Below, piece by piece: positions 1 to 7,270 of a stretch of DNA of 12,082 bases. Each line of letters starts with the position of its first letter. The first letter of the stretch is position 1. The stretch is taken from NCBI GenBank assembly GCA_021443125.1, contig JABUUQ010000002.1, forward strand, positions 164,241 to 176,322, given 5' to 3'. The notes under the pieces are model-generated. The model saw only the letters and a list, made by a program, of their open reading frames with translations, had not been told where the DNA came from and made no database searches. The stretch comes from Bacteroidales bacterium (GTDB lineage Bacteria; Bacteroidota; Bacteroidia; Bacteroidales; P3). The position numbers and the translations under genes were made by a program.

Positions 1-2750
1 TTGACTGTTGAATAAGCCTGATTGTTGTTGGTATAGTTAGTTCTGAATTGGTTGTTTTCTATTTGAAGACCTCTTACATATTGTCCATAAATGTTTGAAC
101 TGGTTACATAAGACGAACCGCCGTTTTGAGTTTGTGAAACAAAGAAAGAAGAATTTAGAATCTTGATTCCGTTGGTTGATTGTGCTGGCGAATAACCTGT
201 TATGTAGATTTGGTTGTTGGCAGCACCAGAGAAAATACAGCTGTCTATGGTTACATTGTATGCAGCGTTAAGGTTAAGCATTGCGTTTATCTTCTCGCCG
301 TTGTTGGTATAGCCATAAGCTGTGCCATAATTGTCAAATTCGCAACCTACAAACTTGATATCGTGTGTATTGAAGTTTGTTTTGATTACATTTGCATTTG
401 AGGCAAAATTGTTTTTGAATCTTAGGTTTCTAAAGGTATAGAAAGCCAAATCGTTAAGGTCGAACACTGGCTGAGTTGTGTTTCCTGCAAAGAATATAGG
501 TTTTGAAGTTGGGTCGGCAGCCTCAAAAGTTATGGTATTGGTTGCAGAAACGCCGTTGATACAGGTTGGGAAAGATATCTGAACTGTATCGTATTGGTGT
601 TCAATATTCTGAACTTTGAAAGTAACAGGACCATTCACTCCACTATTTATAAGCATCATGAAAGCCTTGTCGAAAGTTGAGAATGTTTTGTTGGCATTAA
701 CGCCTGGCACATTGTTACCAATTGCATAAACACCATTCATTGCTCCTTGTGATACCAAGATTGTGAACATGGCCGTATCGTTGTCGTAGTTCCAATCTAT
801 TGTGTCTGCATCAACCATTTCTGTCCATACCTTAAGCTGATGTTCGCCCACAGGAGGAAGGAAGTTGTTTGTAAGCACATAAGGAGTTGAAGCACCTGAA
901 GCCAAATTGCCGTTCCATATGATAGAAGATATGTTGGCAGTGTTGTCGTCAAGCATCCAATTAACTTTTATTCTCTTTAACAGGCCTGTACCATCGTTTC
1001 TAAGTTTTATCTTCAATTCTGCTGGCTGGTTTTGTATGCAAAAGGCAGTCGTTGGAATTGTATCGGTACAAGTTACTGCGTTTGTTGGTTTCAGAATTTG
1101 TGCTCTGTCCACTGCAGCATCGAATTCAAAGAAACAAGTATTTACAAAGTTGAATTTCAAATTTGGCTTGTAGTTCATTGAATAGTTTGGCTGGTTGAAG
1201 TTGGTCAAACAAGCATCAACGGCCATTGTTGCAGACTCGAAATAATAGACAGAGGCATTGTCTGAAAATGCTTCCACCTTTGTTGTTCCAGAGCCAACTT
1301 TGTCTTGATAGCAAGTGTTGATGATGATATCGCTTTTGCCGTCCCAAACAAAGTTATAAGTAGAGTCGAATTCAAAATAGGTCCATCCTGTTGAAGGAAC
1401 AACATAAGAAGATGTAGAATATACGGTTGTAAGACCAGTTTCAGGGTTGAAAGTGTCAAGAACCTTTGAGTGTGGCACCTGACCAACGCTTATCTTGAAG
1501 TTTTGCAACAATGTTCCTGCTGCAGCCTCTACCAAATTCAATGAAATACCTGCTATTTTTCCAGGACCATAACCTGCTGCAATCAATTCGCTGGCTTTGT
1601 ATCTCATTTGATACTTTGCTCTGTTCATAGAGGTGTTCATGAAAACTGTCTGTGAAGAATAGCCTTCACTTACAACGGTTCTATTGCCCACATAAGGTCT
1701 TATAGAACGGAATTTGTTGTAGCGTCCGTGGCAGAACGGATAGGTAAGCACATTGCCTTTGTGGTCATTGATTACTGCACGCCAATAAACTATAGAATCA
1801 ACGCCAGCAAATGGCATATAGGCAGTGTAGATTGTTCCTGAATTTTGTTCGAAAGTTGCTCTTTGTAGGGTTGGATTTCCTTCTGTAAAATACTCAACAT
1901 ACATAGAATCAGGGATATTCGTCAACGCACCATTATTGTCTCTCAAATCGAAAGTAACCTCTACATCGGAGCAGTTAGGATAATCGTATATGTTTGGATA
2001 TGTTATTTTGCTTGCTATTTGTGGCACTCTGACTTCATCGCCAGGTGTTGATGCAACAAACAAACGGATATCGTCGATATACCATCCTGCACTGTATTGG
2101 TTGGCAAGTGTGGCGGTATATTGAGGAATCACAAAACGGATTTGGAAACTTGTACCCGTTGTTGACAGTCTGTTTGACAAGTAGAAAATAGCATTTTTCC
2201 AAGTAACCACATCGTAGTAGTCGCTTGTCATATCTGTCATATATGTTTGCAAATCAGTGGCTGAGATTGCATCTGTACCAAAATAGGTTTGCCAAAAATA
2301 AGAAGTGGAGAAACCTCTGAAAGTACTTGCCCAAGTGTCGCCACAACCATAGGTTACATCCAAATCACCAGGAGAAGTACGAGAGTTACCACCATTGTTC
2401 AAGTCAAGCCAATCTCCCGTGCCCACTTTTATCTGAAGCTTTCCTGCATAGTCGTCGCCATTCTTCAAAATAGGAATATGCGAAAACTGCAATCTTACTC
2501 CGGAATTGGCAGTAATGTTATAGACAGGCGAAGTCAAAGTTACTATTGCTGAAGAACTTGGCTTCATATTCACACTCTTTGTACCTGTGGAAGCATAGGT
2601 TGTGCCAACAGTTACATTGCTTGTTGAAGAGGCAGTCCATCCGGCAGGAATACCGTTTTCAAATGTAACATGCTCCAACAGTGTTGGTTGAGATATTGCA
2701 ACTGCTGCCGAAACAACGCAGAGCAATAAGAATGATGTTAATTTTTTCAT
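1..2750 (-). CDS. Large secreted mosaic protein, probable T9SS cargo (partial, runs off left edge)
   Basis: The minus-strand frame is open from an ATG at 2750 to the window edge without a stop, giving about 916 residues of the N-terminal part. It begins with a signal peptide (MKKLTSFLLLCVVSAAVAIS). Modules I can follow: residues about 22-235 resemble a jelly-roll of the choice-of-anchor J / cleaved-adhesin type (opening FENGIPAGWTAS, closing GWYIDDIRLF); about 240-350 an Ig-like segment; about 350-515 a module seen in Bacteroidota secreted proteins (KYQMRYKASEL, then GWTYFEF); about 550-670 a CARDB-like beta domain; about 670 onward a pectate-lyase-like parallel beta-helix (GVYAIGNN, GPVTFKV, then repeated FRNLRFKNN / IKFVGCEFDN / VTIDSCIFSG rungs). 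No catalytic residues are identifiable. Such architectures usually end in a T9SS C-terminal sorting domain, but that end lies outside the window, so the secretion route is inferred. It is divergent from the gene at 3153. Domain names come from recognising sequence style, not from a search. Confidence 0.85.
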   Translation of the reverse strand, partial: MKKLTSFLLLCVVSAAVAISQPTLLEHVTFENGIPAGWTASSTSNVTVGTTYASTGTKSVNMKPSSSAIVTLTSPVYNITANSGVRLQFSHIPILKNGDDYAGKLQIKVGTGDWLDLNNGGNSRTSPGDLDVTYGCGDTWASTFRGFSTSYFWQTYFGTDAISATDLQTYMTDMTSDYYDVVTWKNAIFYLSNRLSTTGTSFQIRFVIPQYTATLANQYSAGWYIDDIRLFVASTPGDEVRVPQIASKITYPNIYDYPNCSDVEVTFDLRDNNGALTNIPDSMYVEYFTEGNPTLQRATFEQNSGTIYTAYMPFAGVDSIVYWRAVINDHKGNVLTYPFCHGRYNKFRSIRPYVGNRTVVSEGYSSQTVFMNTSMNRAKYQMRYKASELIAAGYGPGKIAGISLNLVEAAAGTLLQNFKISVGQVPHSKVLDTFNPETGLTTVYSTSSYVVPSTGWTYFEFDSTYNFVWDGKSDIIINTCYQDKVGSGTTKVEAFSDNASVYYFESATMAVDACLTNFNQPNYSMNYKPNLKFNFVNTCFFEFDAAVDRAQILKPTNAVTCTDTIPTTAFCIQNQPAELKIKLRNDGTGLLKRIKVNWMLDDNTANISSIIWNGNLASGASTPYVLTNNFLPPVGEHQLKVWTEMVDADTIDWNYDNDTAMFTILVSQGAMNGVYAIGNNVPGVNANKTFSTFDKAFMMLINSGVNGPVTFKVQNIEHQYDTVQISFPTCINGVSATNTITFEAADPTSKPIFFAGNTTQPVFDLNDLAFYTFRNLRFKNNFASNANVIKTNFNTHDIKFVGCEFDNYGTAYGYTNNGEKINAMLNLNAAYNVTIDSCIFSGAANNQIYITGYSPAQSTNGIKILNSSFFVSQTQNGGSSYVTSSNIYGQYVRGLQIENNQFRTNYTNNNQAYSTV

Positions 2751-2791
2751 TTTATAGTTGTGTTTTATTATTATTCAGTTTGTTGTGCAGG

Positions 2792-2799
2792 CAAAAATA
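2792..2799 (-). promoter_or_regulatory. Bacteroidota -7 promoter box for the large secreted protein gene
   Basis: On the minus strand the bases read TATTTTTG, an exact match to the Bacteroidota -7 consensus TAnnTTTG, 41 bases upstream of the ATG at 2750. A TTTG at 2823-2826 (minus), 23 bases farther upstream, could serve as the -33 element, although that spacing is a little long. The position fits a leader of about 30-35 bases. It is a short AT-rich motif, so chance matches are possible. Confidence 0.5.
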
Positions 2800-2999
2800 A
2801 CACTACACTTTATTTCAACCTACAAATTTACAAAAAAATCTGCTTACTAAACAAATTTATACCCACTAAAAACAACAATCGTGCCAAGAAAGTTAGCACT
2901 GCAGTCATTTTTTTTCATAAACAATAATTCTGCAATACACCTAACAAACTAATAATCAGATATATTACCTTAAAATTATTTTTTCTACCCTTTGAACAC

Positions 3000-3071
3000 A
3001 AGATAAGAAAGTTTGTAAAAAATTTTCTTGGAATAAAACTTGATAATAATTTTTTGAAACGAGCTTATCTT
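3000..3071. repeat. Imperfect inverted repeat / potential long hairpin between divergent promoters
   Basis: Three paired blocks nest in order: AAGATAAG (3000-3007) with CTTATCTT (3064-3071); GTTT (3011-3014) with AAAC (3057-3060); and AAAAAATT (3017-3024) with AATTTTTT (3048-3055). That makes 20 complementary pairs interrupted by a 3x3 and a 2x1 internal loop around a 23-base loop. It lies about 47 bases upstream of the plus-strand -7 box. It is not placed like a terminator, since both flanking genes are transcribed outward. It could be an operator, a structured small RNA, or a chance product of AT-rich sequence. Confidence 0.5.
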
Positions 3072-3118
3072 TTGACGAAATAAGGAAAGAAAAAACTCTG
3101 TATTTGATATTTTTTTTA

Positions 3119-3126
3119 TACTTTTG
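3119..3126 (+). promoter_or_regulatory. Bacteroidota -7 promoter box for the three-gene envelope cassette
   Basis: The bases TACTTTTG match TAnnTTTG exactly, and the spacing to the ATG at 3153 predicts a leader of roughly 20 bases. No good -33 TTTG is found at the usual 19-23 base spacing; the nearest TTTG (3103-3106) is only 12 bases away. It is the only such box I see ahead of the three plus-strand genes, which suggests they are transcribed together. Confidence 0.5.
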
Positions 3127-3152
3127 CAAAACACTTAACAAATCAATACGAT

Positions 3153-3581
3153 ATGAAAAAACTATTTGCATTTATGCTATTGGCTTTGGGCTTTGGCTTT
3201 TTTGCTCAGGCTCAGGAGATTCAGGAAAGTTGCACAATCATAGAGACTTCTGTGAAAAATCATCAGTATTACAACTTCACAATTTCGGGCGACGGTTTTC
3301 TTTCTTATAATTGGGGCGAGAACGACGACAACCATACAACTATCTCAATAGACCTTACAAATGTAACAATATCAAAGGATTACACCAACGGCAAAGAAAA
3401 AGTTTGGATAAATTGTATTGACAACAATTCTTGCATAAACGAAATGGGCAGAATAGGTTCGAGAGACGGCATGTATTTCAACTATTCCAAAACCTACCTT
3501 CCTGCCAACAACGAAGCAGATATGGAGGCTATGTTCATGCATCTTAACTACTTGATAAAGATTGCAACAGGCAAGTATTAG
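3153..3581 (+). CDS. Small secreted protein of unknown function
   Basis: I do not recognise this 142-residue protein. It starts with a clear signal peptide (MKKLFAFMLLALGFGFFAQA, then QEIQ) with cleavage expected after about residue 20, leaving a mature protein of about 120 residues. There is no lipobox cysteine at the cleavage site. The mature part is polar and rich in Asn, Asp, Thr and Tyr, with alternating patterns (YYNFTISGDGFLSYNWG, TISIDLTNVTIS) that suggest beta strands. It has three cysteines, one near the mature N-terminus (SCTI) and two close together (INCIDNNSCI), which could form a disulfide. The C-terminus (MEAMFMHLNYLIKIATG) looks helical. The neighbouring CxxC thioredoxin-like gene 56 bases downstream makes a redox partnership possible, but that is only context. 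The start has its own -7 box upstream at 3119. Confidence 0.8.
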   Translation: MKKLFAFMLLALGFGFFAQAQEIQESCTIIETSVKNHQYYNFTISGDGFLSYNWGENDDNHTTISIDLTNVTISKDYTNGKEKVWINCIDNNSCINEMGRIGSRDGMYFNYSKTYLPANNEADMEAMFMHLNYLIKIATGKY

Positions 3582-3637
3582 AAAGCCGATTTTCAAGCAA
3601 GAATTTTAAGAATTTCCCTACTAAAAACACATTAAGA

Positions 3638-4114
3638 ATGAAAAGATTTTTATTGTTGGCGATGGCTGTAACACTTTCTTTTTCAGCCTTTGCTCAAAAA
3701 CCTTATGATGAAAAGATTGATGCGGTGCAACAGATAAACGCTGCAGTGGAACAGGCACAAAAAGAGAACAAATTCGTGCTTTGCCAGGTGGGTGGCAACT
3801 GGTGTATTTGGTGTTTGCGATTTGCCGAACTTGCACAAACGAATGATAGCATCAAAACGATAATAGACAAGAATTTTGTTTATATTCATGTGAATTTTTC
3901 AAAAGGCAACAAAAATGTGGAGGCTATGAAAATGTTGAGAAACCCAGCACGATTCGGTTTTCCAGTCTTTGTGATTTTGGATGAGCAAGGCAATTATCTT
4001 CATACTCAAAATTCTGCTTATCTTGAAGAGAATGAGGGATATAGCGTTAAGAAAGTGGTTGATTTTCTGCAACATTGGACTCCCAAAAGCCTTAGAGAAC
4101 TGAATTTGAGATAG
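3638..4114 (+). CDS. Periplasmic thioredoxin-fold protein with CIWC active site
   Basis: This 158-residue protein has a signal peptide (MKRFLLLAMAVTLSFSAFAQ, about 20 residues), so it should act in the periplasm. The thioredoxin hallmarks are visible: strand KFVLCQVGG, active site W55-C56-I57-W58-C59, and the GFPVFVILD segment with the probable cis-proline at P109 opposite the active site. The NWCIWC signature, the following helix RFAELAQTNDSIKTII and the NFVYIHVNF strand resemble the thioredoxin_7 / DUF255-like group rather than classical TrxA. It is probably a thiol-disulfide reductase or isomerase; substrate and electron donor are unknown, and no DsbD-like membrane reductase is in the window. 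A further cysteine (C49) lies near the active site. It sits 56 bases after the unknown secreted protein gene and 37 bases before the SIMPL gene, with no terminator seen between them. Confidence 0.85.
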   Translation: MKRFLLLAMAVTLSFSAFAQKPYDEKIDAVQQINAAVEQAQKENKFVLCQVGGNWCIWCLRFAELAQTNDSIKTIIDKNFVYIHVNFSKGNKNVEAMKMLRNPARFGFPVFVILDEQGNYLHTQNSAYLEENEGYSVKKVVDFLQHWTPKSLRELNLR

Positions 4115-4151
4115 AATTTTGAAAACAAAACACAAATAAAAAATTACAGTT

Positions 4152-4862
4152 ATGAAAGAAAATGCAAACAAATTGGCTTTGGGCATATTCATTTGCTTGG
4201 GGCTTGTTGTAAGTGGCTGGTTTATAGGCTCTGGACTAAAATCTTTTTCCGACAAAGACAAGGTTGTAACCGTTAAAGGTCTTTCAGAGAAAATTGTTGA
4301 TGCAGACCACGCAAGCCTTTCTATTGCCTACGAAGTTGGTGGCAACGATATGCAGATGCTTTTGCAAAACATAGAAAAGAACAACAAGATAGTAGTAGAT
4401 TTTATTAAATCCAAAGGATTGAAAGACAGCGAAATAGTTTTAGGTGTGCCAAAAATTCGCGATAAATCTGTAACTGAATACGGCGACTATGAATTCAAAG
4501 GTTCAAGATACTATGCCTCTGTAAGCATTTCTATGTATTCCAACAACGCAAAGGCTGTTCGCGATGTGGAAATGTCGCAGTTTGATTTGTACAAAAGCGG
4601 TGTAACAATCAAACAACAAGAGTATTATGAAGGAAGAATACGCAATTACGAGTTTACAAAAATCAACGATTTGAAACCTTCATTGATTAAGGAGTCAACC
4701 GAGAACGCAAAGAAAGCTGCTTTGGAACTTGCAGAAAACACAGGTGGCAAACTTGGCAAAATCAAAAATGCTTCTCAAGGACAAATATCTATAGAATCTA
4801 CGGAAAACCCTTTGAAACTGAAAGTTAGAGTTGTTTCCACTATCTCATACTTCTTGAAATAG
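4152..4862 (+). CDS. SIMPL (DUF541) domain protein, membrane-anchored
   Basis: This is a 236-residue protein with one hydrophobic segment at about residues 8-30 (LALGIFICLGLVVSGWFIG), which fits a signal anchor with the rest in the periplasm. From residue 39 it shows the SIMPL/DUF541 pattern: VTVKGLSEKIVDADHASLSI at the start of the domain, a central FKGSRYYASVSISMYS strand pair, a helix with ENAKKAALELAENTGGKLGKI, and a C-terminal VRVVSTISYFL strand. Family members are periplasmic or envelope proteins (for example YggE/BP26 relatives) linked to stress tolerance, but the biochemical role is not settled. It is the last gene of the plus-strand string and is followed 21 bases later by a strong hairpin. 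Length is normal for the family. Confidence 0.87.
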   Translation: MKENANKLALGIFICLGLVVSGWFIGSGLKSFSDKDKVVTVKGLSEKIVDADHASLSIAYEVGGNDMQMLLQNIEKNNKIVVDFIKSKGLKDSEIVLGVPKIRDKSVTEYGDYEFKGSRYYASVSISMYSNNAKAVRDVEMSQFDLYKSGVTIKQQEYYEGRIRNYEFTKINDLKPSLIKESTENAKKAALELAENTGGKLGKIKNASQGQISIESTENPLKLKVRVVSTISYFLK

Positions 4863-4883
4863 AGATTTTCCAACACCAAAAAC

Positions 4884-4926
4884 AAAACGGCGGAACAAAA
4901 ATTTATTCCGTCGTTTTCTTTTTTTA
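4884..4926. terminator. Bidirectional rho-independent terminator between convergent genes
   Basis: A 12-base-pair stem (AAAACGGCGGAA at 4884-4895 with TTCCGTCGTTTT at 4906-4917, one G-U pair) encloses a 10-base loop. On the plus strand it runs into a long T tract (4914-4926), ending the SIMPL transcript. On the minus strand the stem is followed by TTTTGTTTTT, so it can also end the TonB receptor transcript, whose stop is at 4952. Confidence 0.85.
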
Positions 4927-4951
4927 TTCTGGCGTTTTAATTTATTGAGTC

Positions 4952-7249
4952 TTAAAACTTTATAGTCAGTCCTAATGAAGGCATTATTGGAAGTTGATTG
5001 ACTCTTGCAGATGTTACCCTATCGTAGTAGAATAGGTTGTTTCTGTTGTAAATATTTGTAACTGAGGCATCTATCTCGAGTATAGAATGTTTGAAGATAT
5101 TGAAACGCTTCTTTGCAGATATATCCAAACGATGATAGTTAGGCAGTCTTTTTGCATTCAATTCGCCGTAAAGCGTTGTAAAACTGCCATTTGAAGATGT
5201 ATAATCGCCATCAATTCCCGAAAAGTCCACAGTTTCGCCAAAACCCGAAGTTGCAGTGTAAGGGAAGCCAGAGCCATAATTCCAACGGGCACTAAGTTCG
5301 AAACTTCTATCCATACCCATTTGATAAGACACCAAAACATTGATATTGTGTCGTCTGTCGTAGTGAGGAGCATAGGTTTGCGTTTCGTTGGTTCTCTCCA
5401 CCTTGCCATAAGAATAGATTGCCCAAGCATAGAGTCTGCCATCGGAATACTTGAAACTTATATCGCCACCATAAGCCACACCATTCTCCACTGCAAAATT
5501 CTTTGTCTGATATTCTGGATAGGAAGCATGAGATTCGTCGTTATCGAAAATCTTGTCTCTGTTCATAGAAATCATATTGGTCATTGTTTTGTAGTAGGCT
5601 TCAAGGTTCATTGTCAGATTGTTAAGTATATCGTATTCGAGACCAAAGATAAAGTGGTTGGATTTTTCGAGATAACTTGTAATTTCCTCACCCTGAAAAC
5701 TTGACACCATACCTCCGTAAAGGTCGGGCCCTGCAGTAAGGTAGCCAGTAAACAGATTCACCACATCCCTATCGCTTTTTGTGTCTATGAAAGACTGTGA
5801 GAACATTCCCGTTGCTGCTTTCAATCGAAAATTCCGACTGATGTTGTACTTCAAAGACAGCCTTGGTTCAAGCACAGACTCTGCCAAAGATGCGTAATAA
5901 GAAAATCTCAAACTTGGTTCATAGAGCAGATTGCCCACAATGCCTTTGAACAATGCAAAAACACCTATCTCGGTTGAATAGTCGGTAAGTTCCTCTTTCA
6001 TAGTTGAGAATAAAGTGCTGGTTTTGTTGCTTATCATCTCCACACCATAACGCAATTGGTTTTTATCGAAAAACTGGGTTGAAGAAAGCACACCGTTGAA
6101 AGATGAAATACCGCTATGTTGCTCTCCTTCAGTGGTTGACGCCGACATATTCATATCATATTTTGAGTAAGCCAAAACACCTTCCACCAAAGCAGAGGTA
6201 TTTGTTGGCAAAAGTATGAAACTTGCACCCACACCCATATTTGTCCAGTTGAAATCGGCGATATTTTTGTAGCCTTTGACATCGTCGGTGAAGTTGAAGC
6301 CAAAAACATTCAACTTAGAGCCTTGATTGGTCGCCCAAGTAAGTTTGCCGTAGATATCGAAAAAGTCGTATGGCAATTCACTATCAACATAGGAATACAG
6401 ACTCTTGGAAGTTGCTGACAGATAGGAGTTTTTGGCGTTTAGAAGATAGGAAAGTGTGTATGGTCTGTTGTCTTTCTCCTTAAGAATAGGGCCTTCAATC
6501 AACGCAGAGGCACCAAAAGTCGATAGAGACAGTTTGCCGCTTGTTGTTTTCTTGTTACCGTCTTTGGTTGATATGTCCATAACCGAAGAAATTCTGCCTC
6601 CGTAAGATGCATTGAAACCTCCAGTGTAGATATCTGCCGAACGAATGATATCTGTCTCAAACACAGAGAATAAACCTATGGAATGGAAAGGATTATAGAC
6701 AACCATACCATCCAAAAGCACCTTGTTTTGAATTGCAGAACCACCACGAATATAGAGTTGTCCGCCTTGGTCGCCAGAGAAAACAACACCAGGCATCACC
6801 TGTACATATTGTGCAAAATCTGCTTGTCCTCCCACCGATGGCATCTTTTGAATTTCCGATGCAGTTATCTTTTTCACAGACACTTGCGTTTCTATTCTTG
6901 CCGATTCTCTCTCTCCTTGAACTTCCACCGCCTCAAGCATTTGTGCCATTGGCTCAAGTTCTATATTCAAAGAAGTTATGTTGGAATTAGCCTGAACTTT
7001 GACAGATTTTGTGGCGAAACCTATACTCTGAACTGTGAGTGTGTATTCGCCTTGCTTGACTTTGGAAATAACAAAATAGCCTTTGTCGTCGGTACTTGCA
7101 CCCATGGTGGTGTTCTCCAAAACTATATTGGCAAACATTATGGGTTCTCCGTTTTTTTGGTTATAAACAAAACCTCTTATCGTGCCATTCTGCCCAAAGG
7201 AAACGATGGCAAAAACGCTAAAAAGACAAAATAAAAATACTCTCTTCAT
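4952..7249 (-). CDS. TonB-dependent receptor with N-terminal carboxypeptidase-regulatory-like domain
   Basis: This outer-membrane active transporter has 765 residues from the ATG at 7249. I chose that start over an upstream TTG at 7270 because it directly begins the signal peptide (MKRVFLFCLFSVFAIVSFGQ). Order of parts: a CarboxypepD_reg-like domain at about 23-100 (GTIRGFVYNQKNGEPIMFAN, then GASTDDKGYFVI and YTLTVQSIGF); the plug at about 120-235 (EIQKMPSVGG, QVMPGVVFSGDQGGQLYIRGG, VLLDGMVVYNPFH, GGFNASYGGRISSVMDI); then a long beta-barrel ending in PSLGLTIKF with the terminal aromatic typical of outer-membrane proteins. It is shorter than SusC-type receptors (usually about 1000 residues) and no susD partner follows, so a SusCD glycan pair is unlikely. 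The substrate is unknown. It lies 21 bases after holA on the same strand and is likely co-transcribed with it. Confidence 0.92.
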   Translation of the reverse strand: MKRVFLFCLFSVFAIVSFGQNGTIRGFVYNQKNGEPIMFANIVLENTTMGASTDDKGYFVISKVKQGEYTLTVQSIGFATKSVKVQANSNITSLNIELEPMAQMLEAVEVQGERESARIETQVSVKKITASEIQKMPSVGGQADFAQYVQVMPGVVFSGDQGGQLYIRGGSAIQNKVLLDGMVVYNPFHSIGLFSVFETDIIRSADIYTGGFNASYGGRISSVMDISTKDGNKKTTSGKLSLSTFGASALIEGPILKEKDNRPYTLSYLLNAKNSYLSATSKSLYSYVDSELPYDFFDIYGKLTWATNQGSKLNVFGFNFTDDVKGYKNIADFNWTNMGVGASFILLPTNTSALVEGVLAYSKYDMNMSASTTEGEQHSGISSFNGVLSSTQFFDKNQLRYGVEMISNKTSTLFSTMKEELTDYSTEIGVFALFKGIVGNLLYEPSLRFSYYASLAESVLEPRLSLKYNISRNFRLKAATGMFSQSFIDTKSDRDVVNLFTGYLTAGPDLYGGMVSSFQGEEITSYLEKSNHFIFGLEYDILNNLTMNLEAYYKTMTNMISMNRDKIFDNDESHASYPEYQTKNFAVENGVAYGGDISFKYSDGRLYAWAIYSYGKVERTNETQTYAPHYDRRHNINVLVSYQMGMDRSFELSARWNYGSGFPYTATSGFGETVDFSGIDGDYTSSNGSFTTLYGELNAKRLPNYHRLDISAKKRFNIFKHSILEIDASVTNIYNRNNLFYYDRVTSARVNQLPIMPSLGLTIKF

Positions 7250-7270
7250 ATCAAAAATTTTGCATTGCAA

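Larger units (their letters stand above)
2751..3152. other. Divergent intergenic region, 402 bases
   Basis: This AT-rich stretch separates the two divergently transcribed genes starting at 2750 (minus) and 3153 (plus). It holds one -7 box for each gene (2792-2799 and 3119-3126) and a long imperfect inverted repeat (3000-3071). I see no convincing gene in it: the open frames are AT-rich and encode low-complexity K/Y/F-rich peptides with no recognisable pattern. No tRNA-like cloverleaf was noticed. Confidence 0.7.

Noticed and set aside
2965..3171. Minus-strand open frame of 68 residues in the divergent intergenic region.
   Set aside because: It overlaps the start of the secreted-protein gene and its promoter, is AT-driven in composition, and has no recognisable motif.
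6683..7234. Plus-strand open frame of 183 residues opposite the TonB receptor.
   Set aside because: It is antisense to the signal peptide and plug region of a well-supported receptor; the His/Leu/Cys-rich translation is a mirror of that gene's codons.
7250..7270. Upstream TTG start for the TonB receptor, adding seven residues.
   Set aside because: It would put a polar extension before a normal signal peptide; the ATG at 7249 is the better start.
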